Shown here piece by piece: positions 53,814 through 62,107 of a stretch of 64,000 nt of DNA; position 1 is the stretch's first letter; each line of letters opens with the position of its first letter. Origin of the DNA: Pontibacillus chungwhensis BH030062 (GTDB lineage Bacteria > Bacillota > Bacilli > Bacillales > BH030062); contig NZ_AVBG01000007.1 of NCBI RefSeq assembly GCF_000770675.1, positions 1-64,000 of the forward strand, given 5' to 3'. The translations under genes were made by a program, and so were the position numbers. The notes beneath the pieces are model-generated. The model did not search any database, was not told the DNA's origin, and saw nothing but the letters and a program-made list of their open reading frames with translations.

Positions 53814-53984
53814 TTATTTCCAGAATGACATCTTCATTATTTCGCCTGTATTTTGAGAATCAAACACGTCCGCTAATGCAAGTTCTTCTGTCTGAGAAAG
53901 ACCCTCAAAGCGAACCGCTCCTTCTTTCCATTGCTTAAGAAGATCCGGATTTCCCACTAATTTCTCCACCACTGTTTGTAACAT
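53814..53984 (-). CDS. comX: ComX pheromone precursor
   Basis: 56-residue precursor starting MLQTVVEKLVGNPDLLKQWK and ending GEIMKMSFWK. Length, position between comQ and comP and a Trp two residues from the C-terminus (Trp55) fit ComX, whose conserved Trp is prenylated by ComQ before the C-terminal part is released as the signal. AGGAGG lies 8 nt before the ATG. The leader region of the precursor (LVGNPDLLKQW, GLSQTEELALADVF) resembles other ComX proteins more than the variable tail. The mature peptide is not determinable by eye but should be within the last ten residues. Confidence 0.92.
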   Translation of the reverse strand: MLQTVVEKLVGNPDLLKQWKEGAVRFEGLSQTEELALADVFDSQNTGEIMKMSFWK

Positions 53985-54051
53985 GACACATTCCTCCTAT
54001 TAATTCCCCTATATTTTATTCAACTCACGAAGCATTCTTCATGAGGTATTC

Positions 54052-54969
54052 CTATATAGACTGCATAAACTCAACCAGCTGGGCTTTGATCTCTTCTTCT
54101 CCATCCACCTGCTGCACCTTTTCAACTGCGCTTAATTGGTAAACCCGCTTTTTCACCATTGAATAGGTTATAGCAGACGATCTGGAAGCCCACTCAAAGA
54201 TCTCTTTTTTTCTCTCTAAAAAAGCATCTTGCGTAATCGCCCCGTTATAATAGTGCCGAAGCCAGTCTGCTTCGGCTCCCTCATGTTCCAACAACTTTAG
54301 TGTGGGAAGTGTTCGCTTCTTGTGCAACATATCATTTGTGGAGTCGAGCCTAAGAGCATCTTCGATATCATTAGCCAGCTGCGCCGCACAGCCAAACTCA
54401 ATCGAGTAGACTCCCACACGCTCATCATCTTCCCCTTTAGACAAGAGTGTTCCAACCTTACATGCTAAGGCCATAAGAGAACCTGACTTATGCTCAACCA
54501 TTCGGAAATACGTTTCCTCAGAGCGAATCGATTCTAGCAGATCATGATGCTGACCTTTTACCGCTCGCATTCCTGATTGAGATAGAAGCGCAACCGCTTG
54601 TCCTTTAGAATCCACTCTTTGAAGTATAGAATGAGCGAGCATAATAAGACCTGTCGATCCATTCATTGAAATGGCCATGGGCTCTTCCATCCAACGCTTC
54701 TCTGACCCGTCCTGGTCCTCTAAATCATCCAATATATCCAAAGCCAATATAAATGCCTCAATCGCAGCAACAGATTGAAGAGCCACTGAACGGTCCTGAC
54801 CACCGAAGAGTGCATAATGAAGATGAAGCATGCGACCAAAGGGAAATCCTTCTTCTTGCTTCCAACTCACGAAAGTACTCAGTAATTCAACTAAGTCAGC
54901 ATCCCCCACGTCTTCATTAATGATGTTAAGAAGATGCTCCCCAATCTCCTCATCTGTAAATAGGTTCAT
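54052..54969 (-). CDS. comQ: ComQ-type isoprenyl transferase
   Basis: 305 residues of the trans-prenyltransferase fold. The first Asp-rich motif DDLED near residue 80 and the second NDIED near residue 200 bind the diphosphate through Mg2+. It attaches a geranyl or farnesyl group to the ComX Trp and is needed for ComX maturation. The ATG follows AAGGAAGG. A CTCCTTTTTTAAGGA segment in the leader could fold over the ribosome site. First gene of the cassette. Confidence 0.92.
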   Translation of the reverse strand: MNLFTDEEIGEHLLNIINEDVGDADLVELLSTFVSWKQEEGFPFGRMLHLHYALFGGQDRSVALQSVAAIEAFILALDILDDLEDQDGSEKRWMEEPMAISMNGSTGLIMLAHSILQRVDSKGQAVALLSQSGMRAVKGQHHDLLESIRSEETYFRMVEHKSGSLMALACKVGTLLSKGEDDERVGVYSIEFGCAAQLANDIEDALRLDSTNDMLHKKRTLPTLKLLEHEGAEADWLRHYYNGAITQDAFLERKKEIFEWASRSSAITYSMVKKRVYQLSAVEKVQQVDGEEEIKAQLVEFMQSI

Positions 54970-55395
54970 TCTTTATCTTTTCCTTCCTTAAAAAAGGAGC
55001 TTGTTGATCCCTGTTTCATATTCTTAAAATTCAAAAATAGATTACCACACCTGTCGAATCGTTGAATAGGTATTAAAGTAACAGGGGGTAGCATGAGGGA
55101 ATATATTCCTAGTTAATTGTAAAGAAACCGCTCACACCGCTATTACGAGCATGCCAAACTAAACTCCCCCCTCAAAAGGTATCGCTTACATTACAATTGT
55201 ATTTCGAAAAAAAGTACTATTTTCCGAGTTCATTCGATTTAGATTGTCGAATTTTTTTGTGTCAATTCTCTACTCTCTAGTCCACACCAAAAAGTAGACC
55301 TCTTATTTATAATAGGTCTACCAGCTATTTGGAGTTTATGTAAAAAATCAGAAAGTAATGGATCGCCATTTCCACATCATCTGAAATTTCCCTCT
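54970..55395. other. Intergenic region upstream of comQ
   Basis: About 425 bp, A/T-rich. It holds a hairpin GTAGACCT / AGGTCTAC at 55294-55321 and a weak promoter candidate for comQ (TTCAAC, 16 bp, TAATCT, minus strand near 55035-55065). No ComA box (TTGCGG-N4-CCGCAA) is seen and no gene is supported. Confidence 0.4.
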
Positions 55396-55423
55396 AAAAA
55401 ACCCAGACCAATCAGGCCTGGGC
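55396..55423 (-). terminator. Terminator of the atypical BCCT gene
   Basis: CCCAGGCC / GGTCTGGG with a T run just after the stop codon. Confidence 0.8.
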
Positions 55424-55429
55424 TTTCCG

Positions 55430-56968
55430 CTATGAAGACCGCACATTATACGAATAAGCTTGATCCTCATCAATCATTTTTTTCGCTGCATAGATTAAGA
55501 CAAATTGAATGATAATAACCGGCAGCCCCATCAAGCCTGAGACCACCTCAAGAGGCGCCAATCCCCCAATTCTCATTAAAACGAGTGCTAACGTCGTAAT
55601 AACAGCGGCGATTATAATACGAAGGTTTTTCGGAGGCTCGTATTTACTCATATCTCTTGTACTTGTGTAAGCTGCTACTGTGTACGTCGTTGAATCAAGA
55701 GTAGTGGTTAAGAATACAAGAGCTACAATCATAAAGATTGCAATCGCCACTTCCCCAAATGGAAGAGTGGATAAAATCTCTGGTATCGCAGCCATTCTCT
55801 CTTCTTCTTTTACAAGATTCAGAACTTCCATGTTTTCCTTTAAGTAGCGATGCACCCCGAGACCTCCTAACACTCCAGTAGCTACCCAAGAAATAAGAGT
55901 CGGAGCTAATAAGTAGGTTAAGATCATCTCTTTAATTGTACGCCCTTTCGAGATCTTGGCAGCAAAAACACTATGAAGCATTGCCCAAGTAGCACTATAC
56001 GCAAACCAGAAAACCGTATTGCTCTGAATATGGGAAGCCTCTCCCTGGTGAACAGAATCTGTGTTCAATGATATATTAAGATAATGGGACAGCAAGAACG
56101 AGACGCTATCAGAAAAGTAGTTAAGTATAAAGACACCTGGCCCTGCCACAATAATAAACACAGCAAAAAGACCTGCTAAATACATATTAAAGGTACTCAA
56201 ACGCTTGATCCCTTTTTCAATTCCTAAGTATGCACTGAGCGAGAACAAGAACACCCATACAATCGTAACGATAATGGTTAATCCAAATGTAACATCCACC
56301 CCGAACAACGCGGACAAATTATGTGTGATAATCGGGGCACCAAGCCCTAATGTGACAGAGGCGCCGGCTAGTATACTAATGAGAAAAAGTGCATCAAGCA
56401 TTTTCCCACCGAAACCGTCTGTAAACCGATCGCCAAACAATACTCGGCAAGCCTCTGAAATTCGCATAAGCGGGCGCTTCTTCACGTGCAAGATGTAGCC
56501 CATCGCCGGAGCAATCATAACGAAAATGGCAAAGACCTGAAACCCCCACAGAAACATACTGTACGCGTTCCCCCAAAGGATTGCCTGAGCCGATCCAGGC
56601 TCCACCCCGGCTGGCGGATCGTTCGCAACAGAGGTCCACTGCAACATCCCTGTACGCATAATCGTTGACCCCACTCCCATGGCGATCAGGATTGATGCAT
56701 ACTCAAATAGGGTAAACCTTGGCTTCTCTTTCGGATCCCCTAAGACAACTTGACCATATTTCGAAAACGAGAAATATAATCCCGCCCCAACTAAAAGAAT
56801 GCCATACCAAAGATACCCCCAACTAAACATATCAACAATAAATGAAAAGATTGAGTTCAGCATGCTTAGTGATTCCTTTTCGTAAAGAGCAAACGGAATG
56901 CTAATCGCTACAATAATAAGTAATGATGGAATAAAAATGCTGTAATCAATCAACTTTCTCCGATTCAT
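55430..56968 (-). CDS. Atypical BCCT-family transporter
   Basis: 512 residues, about 12 helices, BCCT fold, with family landmarks such as KISKGRTIKEMI. The motifs that bind betaine-type substrates are changed. The usual GMGIGLxFWGxAEP is AMGVGSTIMRTGMLQW, and the Trp-rich box WAWWxxWSPF is WFAYSATWAMLHSVF. It therefore probably carries something other than glycine betaine, or works differently. AGGAGG precedes the ATG at 56968; a longer frame to 57022 has no ribosome site. Monocistronic. Confidence 0.88.
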   Translation of the reverse strand: MNRRKLIDYSIFIPSLLIIVAISIPFALYEKESLSMLNSIFSFIVDMFSWGYLWYGILLVGAGLYFSFSKYGQVVLGDPKEKPRFTLFEYASILIAMGVGSTIMRTGMLQWTSVANDPPAGVEPGSAQAILWGNAYSMFLWGFQVFAIFVMIAPAMGYILHVKKRPLMRISEACRVLFGDRFTDGFGGKMLDALFLISILAGASVTLGLGAPIITHNLSALFGVDVTFGLTIIVTIVWVFLFSLSAYLGIEKGIKRLSTFNMYLAGLFAVFIIVAGPGVFILNYFSDSVSFLLSHYLNISLNTDSVHQGEASHIQSNTVFWFAYSATWAMLHSVFAAKISKGRTIKEMILTYLLAPTLISWVATGVLGGLGVHRYLKENMEVLNLVKEEERMAAIPEILSTLPFGEVAIAIFMIVALVFLTTTLDSTTYTVAAYTSTRDMSKYEPPKNLRIIIAAVITTLALVLMRIGGLAPLEVVSGLMGLPVIIIQFVLIYAAKKMIDEDQAYSYNVRSS

Positions 56969-57079
56969 ATAAATCCTCCTATATAAACGTATTCCTAACC
57001 CTCTACCCCAAACAAAAACCAATTAAAAGGAAAATTTACTATTTTTAAATAATTTATAAAAAAATCCACTTCTATATAC

Positions 57080-57137
57080 TAAAGCGTGCCAGACACCCTT
57101 TAGTACTTCACCGTAGCACAGGGTGTCTGGCACGCTT
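57080..57137. repeat. GTGTCTGGCAC dispersed repeat, locus 7 (perfect palindrome)
   Basis: AAAGCGTGCCAGACACCC and GGGTGTCTGGCACGCTTT, 18-bp perfect arms, 22-bp loop: the best-preserved copy. Confidence 0.85.
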
Positions 57138-57200
57138 TATTCTGTTAAAGTAGTTAGGGAGAAAATGGATAGTCTAGAAAAAATAAATAAAGCACCCCCC

Positions 57201-57229
57201 TTGAAATCTTCTCCCTTACCTTGTAATAT
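57201..57229 (+). promoter_or_regulatory. Promoter of the 6S-like RNA
   Basis: TTGAAA, 17 bp, TAATAT on the plus strand, directly before the structured RNA region. Confidence 0.65.
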
Positions 57230-57235
57230 AGAGAA

Positions 57236-57497
57236 TACAAATTGATCCCCTCGCTCAACGAGGGAGCCGAGCCCTGCCATGTACGTCATTTCAGTATGTC
57301 TCAAACCGATGCTTGAACACAGGGATCTTTACATTTCATACTTGCCAACACGCCCAATGACTTGGGAAGTTGAATGGTATGATGCGAGAACCCACCTGCC
57401 TACGCGGGTTTTGAGGCAACAGAAAGACGGCAGAGCGGGACGGCTACATAACTTCGACCTTTACAACCTCTTCACTTTTGGTGGAGAGGTTTTTTGT
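57236..57497 (+). ncRNA. ssrS: Structured non-coding RNA, probable 6S RNA
   Basis: A promoter, about 260 bp without a credible gene, and a terminator (AACCTCTTCAC / GTGGAGAGGTT plus T run, 57464-57497). The ends pair: GCCGAGCCCTGCC (57266-57278) with GGCAGAGCGGGACGGC (57429-57444). An upper stem pairs GTCTCAAACC (57298-57307) with GGTTTTGAGGC (57407-57417). Between these stems lies an unpaired central bubble, which is the 6S architecture mimicking an open promoter. A distal hairpin CCCAA / TTGGG and a 5' CCCTCG / CGAGGG hairpin add support. The 6S call is by architecture, not by alignment. Confidence 0.55.
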
Positions 57498-57518
57498 ATG
57501 TGGAAATACTAGAATAGG

Positions 57519-57860
57519 TAGCTGCTTGAGCCGGTTTCAGCTTAGCTTGAGCCATTTCCTTTCAACATGAGTCGCTTGAGGCTATTTTTAAAACAACTTC
57601 TGGCATACTTTGGCTGCTCTCATAGCTTGAGCCGCTTCTGATCGACTTGAGTCACTCCCGGCCCAACTTGAGCCATTTTTCCAAAGGCTTGAGTCGCTTA
57701 CCTTCCTCTTGAGCCAGTTGCACCAAGACTTGAGCCGAATTTTTTGCTTCTTGAGTCGGTTTCAGTTTAGCTTGCGTCACTTCTCATCAGCTTTAGCCGC
57801 TTTATTCATGCTTGAGCCGCTCTCCCCGCCCGAACTTGGTCTGACGGTAACCTCTTGAGC
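57519..57860. repeat. TTGAGCC minisatellite array, second locus
   Basis: About 16 units of the same 20-21 bp (C)TTGAG(C/T)C motif as at 1-448, more degenerate and without the 226-bp higher-order copy. Lies between the 6S-like RNA and the carboxypeptidase terminator. Confidence 0.8.
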
Positions 57861-57871
57861 CAAACTAAAAA

Positions 57872-57910
57872 AAAGTCGCCGTGCATGACCTCCATGCACA
57901 GCGACTTTTT
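57872..57910 (-). terminator. Terminator of the M14 carboxypeptidase gene
   Basis: AAGTCGC-GTGCATG / CATGCAC-GCGACTT with flanking A and T runs. Confidence 0.9.
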
Positions 57911-59426
57911 ATTGAATCGTGAACGTCATTTCTACAGGCTCTTCCATCTTTTGACCACCCGCAGATATGAGATCTTTCACATAAATGGTATAGGACTTTC
58001 CTTTTCTATAAGATTCTTCAGCATGAACCGTAATAAAGTTGTCTTCAACAACAGCATCTTCAAGAGGGACCGCTTGCCCTTCTGTTGTTTGAATGTATAC
58101 ATTATCCTTATTTACACTCTCTGGATCGATGTGTGTATTCAATTCAATGGTCCACGTTTTATCTTCTTCAATGTCTTTCTGTTCAGGAAGATCTTCAAAG
58201 TGAAGCAACTTGTCGAACACTTCATTCAGCTCTGGATCGTTTATCGAACAGTCCCCTTTACATTGCTGATACCAACTATAATACTCAATACTTTCTTCTT
58301 GAGATAAATGATAGTCCTCCATAATATCTAAGGCTTTCTCATAATAGTCATCAATATCCCGAGGAGGAAGAATGTCTCTCTCCGTTGCCCGGTCCCCTAA
58401 AACAACAGGCTGATCACCAGGAGTGTGTTCTGGAAATTGTAACTTAACCGACTCATTTGCCATCGCTAATCCCGCTTCCTTATTACGCCTCCACGTTTCA
58501 GGAAATGTGGCCGGATCCACATGTCTTTCCCCTGCGTATAAACCAAGCTCTGGTGTCAGGCTAGGGCGGTCAAACACCTCATTAATCCAATCCGTGTACC
58601 CAGAACCAGCATACGTTGGGACCATACGATAGCCACTAAGAGAAGCGTACAGTTCCGCAATGTCTTGATCGCGCCCTAAGTCTTCTTGATCCACATTAAA
58701 GTTCCAATAAATCACTCTACCAGATGTATGATAAGCAAGAGAAACTGCAGGGTTTAACAAATATGTAAGGTCACGCATTACTTTTGCCTCTGGAGCTTGA
58801 AATGGGTATTCACCTTTATAGTTTTTCCAACTTGGACTAGTTGTACTAACCTCTTCCCACCCAGAAGGATACTGACGATTCAAATCAATCCCTTGAACGT
58901 TTGCTTTCCAACGATCGAAATTAGAACTTCCATTATTCATTGAAATTAATGATTTGTGGATATCTTTTGGAAAAGCCTGCAGCCCTTTTTGTTGAAGAGT
59001 TACACCGTCTGGATTCACCATCGGCACAAACCAGAGCGTCCCTTTTTCTAACAATGATCGAACGTCATACCCTTCAATCGTTGTGCCCGCTTCAGCTGCT
59101 TCTGCATAAGATTCAATCATCTTCATGTTTAGAATCGTCGTTAACCACTCCCTGGCGTGATGCGATCCGTTATAAAAGGTATCGGCTTGTCCATTCCCCA
59201 ATCGAACAAGAACGATATCTCTTCCATATACCGACTGCCCTATGGTATATAGTTCGATGAGATCCCCATATGTTTCATCAAGTTCCGCTAAGTCCTTTTT
59301 CATAGTTTCATAGGTATACGTGCTGTTTGTGTCTACGACTGATGCGGCTATTGTTTGATTTGATGCGATGAATGCTGTAAGAAAAAACGCCATTATGATT
59401 ATTTTCTTTACTACTTGATTCATCAT
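57909..59426 (-). CDS. Secreted M14 zinc carboxypeptidase
   Basis: 505 residues. Signal peptide (about 1-28, cut after TIAA), then an M14 domain (about 38-345) with zinc ligands in NGSHHAREW and AYHTSG, the substrate-binding DLNRQYP and the catalytic Glu in LTPELGLY. A linker and a C-terminal Ig-like/Big_5-type domain (about 410-505) follow. It trims C-terminal residues from peptides outside the cell; the family includes gamma-D-glutamyl-meso-diaminopimelate peptidases, so cell-wall peptides are possible substrates. AAAGGGGGG precedes the ATG pair. Confidence 0.9.
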   Translation of the reverse strand: MMNQVVKKIIIMAFFLTAFIASNQTIAASVVDTNSTYTYETMKKDLAELDETYGDLIELYTIGQSVYGRDIVLVRLGNGQADTFYNGSHHAREWLTTILNMKMIESYAEAAEAGTTIEGYDVRSLLEKGTLWFVPMVNPDGVTLQQKGLQAFPKDIHKSLISMNNGSSNFDRWKANVQGIDLNRQYPSGWEEVSTTSPSWKNYKGEYPFQAPEAKVMRDLTYLLNPAVSLAYHTSGRVIYWNFNVDQEDLGRDQDIAELYASLSGYRMVPTYAGSGYTDWINEVFDRPSLTPELGLYAGERHVDPATFPETWRRNKEAGLAMANESVKLQFPEHTPGDQPVVLGDRATERDILPPRDIDDYYEKALDIMEDYHLSQEESIEYYSWYQQCKGDCSINDPELNEVFDKLLHFEDLPEQKDIEEDKTWTIELNTHIDPESVNKDNVYIQTTEGQAVPLEDAVVEDNFITVHAEESYRKGKSYTIYVKDLISAGGQKMEEPVEMTFTIQ

Positions 59427-59546
59427 TTCCCCCCTTTAGTATAGTTCTTTTCTATTATATAAGACTTTAGGGATCGATAGGGGGAAAAATAACAATCTCC
59501 ACGGAATGCGAGAGACCATTTGGTACGAAAACTTAATAAAGAAAAA

Positions 59547-59579
59547 AACCGCTTGGATCTTTATAGGTCCAAGCGGTTT
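59547..59579 (-). terminator. Terminator of trhO
   Basis: AAACCGCTTGGA / TCCAAGCGGTTT, 12-bp perfect arms and a T run in the minus direction. Confidence 0.9.
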
Positions 59580-59592
59580 GATACACCAACTA

Positions 59593-60570
59593 TTAATTTG
59601 TTTGCTCTTGTGCTTTTTCTTCACCTAAAGCAAGTAGACGCTCGTTCCACTGTTCCTCCGTTAAGCCGTGCTCAACCACGTAGCGGTTACGGTAGTGAGA
59701 GCGGCACTCTGGGCTACAGCCGCGTACATATTTGTGCTCATTCTCTTCTGAAGTAATAATTTGTTTATTACATTCAGGGTTTGCACAATTAACATAGCGC
59801 TCACAAGGCTCTCCGTCAAAGTAGTCTTTCCCTACAATGTTGTGTTCAACCTGGTTAATCGGTACACTAATACGCTCGTCAAAGACATACATTTGACCGT
59901 CCCATAGTTGACCTTGTACTTCAGGGTCTTTCCCGTAAGTGGCAATTCCTCCGTGAAGTTGTCCTACATTGTCAAAGCCTTCACGCTTCAACCAACCAGA
60001 GAACTTCTCACAGCGGATACCACCTGTGCAATACGTTAAGATTTGCTTGCCTTCAAGCATTTCTTTGTTCTCGCGTACCCAGTCCGGAAGTTCACGGAAC
60101 GTCTCAATATCAGGACGAACCGCACCGCGGAAGTGTCCTAAGTCATATTCATAATCGTTACGTGCATCGATTACGATTGTATTTTCTTCTTGCATACGTT
60201 TATAGAATTCTTTCGGCTCCAAATACTCGCCGGTTAAATCATGTGGATTAATATCATCTTCTAAACGAAGTGTTACAAGCTCAGGACGCGCGCGGCAGTG
60301 CATTTTCTTAAATGCATGACCTTCAGCTGCATCCACTTTGAAAGTAGTGCCTTCGAATAATGGATGATTTTTCATATTTTCCATATACTTTTCTGTTTGT
60401 TCGATCGTACCAGAAACCGTACCGTTGATTCCTTCACCAGCAATCAGGATACGACCTTTCAAGCCAAGCTCCTTACAAAACTCTAAGTGCTCGCTTGCTA
60501 CTTGTTCCGGATCATCAATCTGAACATATTTGTAATACAATAACACCTGATAATTTTGTTGTTTTTCCAT
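59593..60570 (-). CDS. trhO: tRNA uridine-34 hydroxylase (rhodanese-like)
   Basis: 325 residues. An N-terminal acylphosphatase-like domain, a central rhodanese domain with active-site CTGGIRCEK, and a C-terminal Cys-rich segment ([10 protein letters not shown] and [10 protein letters not shown]) likely binding zinc. It adds a hydroxyl to uridine 34 of tRNAs, a step to methoxyuridine in Bacillus. Length and motifs are normal for TrhO. It stands alone with its own terminator. Confidence 0.93.
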   Translation of the reverse strand: MEKQQNYQVLLYYKYVQIDDPEQVASEHLEFCKELGLKGRILIAGEGINGTVSGTIEQTEKYMENMKNHPLFEGTTFKVDAAEGHAFKKMHCRARPELVTLRLEDDINPHDLTGEYLEPKEFYKRMQEENTIVIDARNDYEYDLGHFRGAVRPDIETFRELPDWVRENKEMLEGKQILTYCTGGIRCEKFSGWLKREGFDNVGQLHGGIATYGKDPEVQGQLWDGQMYVFDERISVPINQVEHNIVGKDYFDGEPCERYVNCANPECNKQIITSEENEHKYVRGCSPECRSHYRNRYVVEHGLTEEQWNERLLALGEEKAQEQTN

Positions 60571-60714
60571 CTTAATTCCACCTCTATTTATATTTGCAGG
60601 ATATAAAATTAGGCTACAATGAAACCAATCATATAATCACTACTACAACACTATATTTTATACACCCTCCCCCCTAAAAGTCAATCTCCATTTTCTTGGA
60701 AAACCCTTTAGCGA

Positions 60715-60830
60715 AGTGAAGCGTGCCAGACACCCTTCTCTCCTTTAGCGTACTGATGCGTGCCAGGCACGCACCTTTTCTTTAAAGCACTGAAGGGTGT
60801 CTGGCACGCGTTGCTCCTTTAAGGCGCTGA
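60715..60830. repeat. GTGTCTGGCAC dispersed repeat, locus 8
   Basis: GCGTGCCAGACACCC, GCGTGCCAGGCACGC and GGGTGTCTGGCACGC cores: three units in mixed orientation in the gap after trhO. The remainder of the gap to 60923 is A/T-rich with no gene. Confidence 0.8.
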
Positions 60831-60922
60831 AGCGAGCTGAATCTTGATGTTTTATGAGGGCGATACAGGGGGAAGTGTTTAGTAACAAATACATTTAATC
60901 TATTAAAAGGAGTTGAGATCGA

Positions 60923-61066
60923 ATGGGACTATTATCTAAGGCATATAAGGCTACGAGGTTAAAGAACGATGCGAGTGCCGTGAAGCATGGACGTGGCGGT
61001 GAACGGATGAAACATCGCGCAGCTGAAAAAGGGATTCGCAAAGTCGTAAAACGCGTCTTTAAGTAA
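60923..61066 (+). CDS. Small basic protein
   Basis: 47 residues, MGLLSKAYKATRLKNDASAV at the start and RKVVKRVFK at the end, net strongly positive. AAAAGGAG lies 10 nt before the ATG and a strong terminator follows. Short proteins with an MGLxSKAYKxxR start and a basic tail are found in Bacillaceae without known function; nucleic-acid or membrane binding is a guess. Confidence 0.7.
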   Translation: MGLLSKAYKATRLKNDASAVKHGRGGERMKHRAAEKGIRKVVKRVFK

Positions 61067-61075
61067 ACATAAACA

Positions 61076-61122
61076 AAAAGCAGGAAGCGCGTTCAACAAT
61101 GAACGAGCTTCCTGCTTTTTTA
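61076..61122. terminator. Bidirectional terminator
   Basis: AAAAGCAGGAAGC-GTTCA / TGAAC-GCTTCCTGCTTTT between the small basic gene and the convergent pseudouridine synthase gene. Confidence 0.9.
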
Positions 61123-61130
61123 GATTCTTA

Positions 61131-62039
61131 CTATTTCTGCAGCGCCTTCTGAAAAGCCTGAGGGATTTTAGTTTCGAACTTCAATACTTTCCCTGATGTA
61201 GGGTGCTCAAAAACAAGCGCTTTGGCATGCAACCCAAGGCGTCCAATCTGATTAGAAGTTGCTCCGTATTTCTTATCTCCAACGATCGGATGGCCAATGT
61301 CTTGCATATGGACACGAATCTGATTTTTACGACCCGTTTCAAGCTCAAGTTCCATTAAAGAAAAATACTTATTCCCCTTTAACTTCTTATAATGGGTGAC
61401 CGCATGTTTCCCGTCATTCTTACGCTGACTTGAATACATTAAGAATGTTTTCGTTTCCTTTAACCAGGACTCGATTTTTCCTTCGGGCTTCTTTACATAC
61501 CCTTCCACCAACGCCACGTACGTACGCTCTTTGACCATGTCTTTCCAGTTATCCTGAAGCTTCAATTTCGCTTCTTCATTCTTCGCGTACACCATAATCC
61601 CAGAAGTGTCACGATCCAAGCGGTGAACGATAAAGACACGATTCTTCAGCTGCTCACGTTTCACATGCTCGGTTAATTGTTTATAAGCCGTTTGTTCCTT
61701 TTCCTTGTCTGAAGCCATCGATAACAAACCAGAATCTTTCTCAACAACGATGATATCCTCATCTTCGTGAAGGATCTTCAATCCATTAAACGTAACCTTC
61801 GAAGGCGCAGGTGTCTTTAACACTTTGACCGTTTGTCCTTTTTTGATTACAGTACTATGCTTTGTCACAGGTTCATCATTTACGACCACTTGGCCTCGGG
61901 TCAGGAATGATTTTATCGAATTTCGGCTCTTGCTTTTTATAGAATCCATTAAAAACGGTAGTAATTCAGTTGTCTCATGAACGTCAAATGTAAAGAGAGG
62001 TCCCTTTTTCTTTCTTGGTGTTGGTCCTTTTTTAGCCAC
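61131..62039 (-). CDS. RluA-family pseudouridine synthase
   Basis: 302 residues from a GTG start 6 nt after AGGAGG; an upstream ATG overlaps that ribosome site. An N-terminal basic tail and S4-like domain (about 25-80), then the catalytic domain with HRLDRDTSG, the active Asp near residue 145. It isomerises uridine in ribosomal or transfer RNA. The target cannot be assigned by eye; it is shorter in its linker than typical RluD but otherwise of normal length. Confidence 0.9.
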   Translation of the reverse strand: MAKKGPTPRKKKGPLFTFDVHETTELLPFLMDSIKSKSRNSIKSFLTRGQVVVNDEPVTKHSTVIKKGQTVKVLKTPAPSKVTFNGLKILHEDEDIIVVEKDSGLLSMASDKEKEQTAYKQLTEHVKREQLKNRVFIVHRLDRDTSGIMVYAKNEEAKLKLQDNWKDMVKERTYVALVEGYVKKPEGKIESWLKETKTFLMYSSQRKNDGKHAVTHYKKLKGNKYFSLMELELETGRKNQIRVHMQDIGHPIVGDKKYGATSNQIGRLGLHAKALVFEHPTSGKVLKFETKIPQAFQKALQK

Positions 62040-62107
62040 AGTATTCCTCCTCAATGTATCCTTGTAAGCGTACCACGTCCAAAGAGGAGGTGCTACACCA
62101 ATCTGTA

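Noticed and set aside
57279-57512. 77-codon plus-strand frame
   Set aside because: It lies inside the structured RNA and reads through its terminator stem; no ribosome site.
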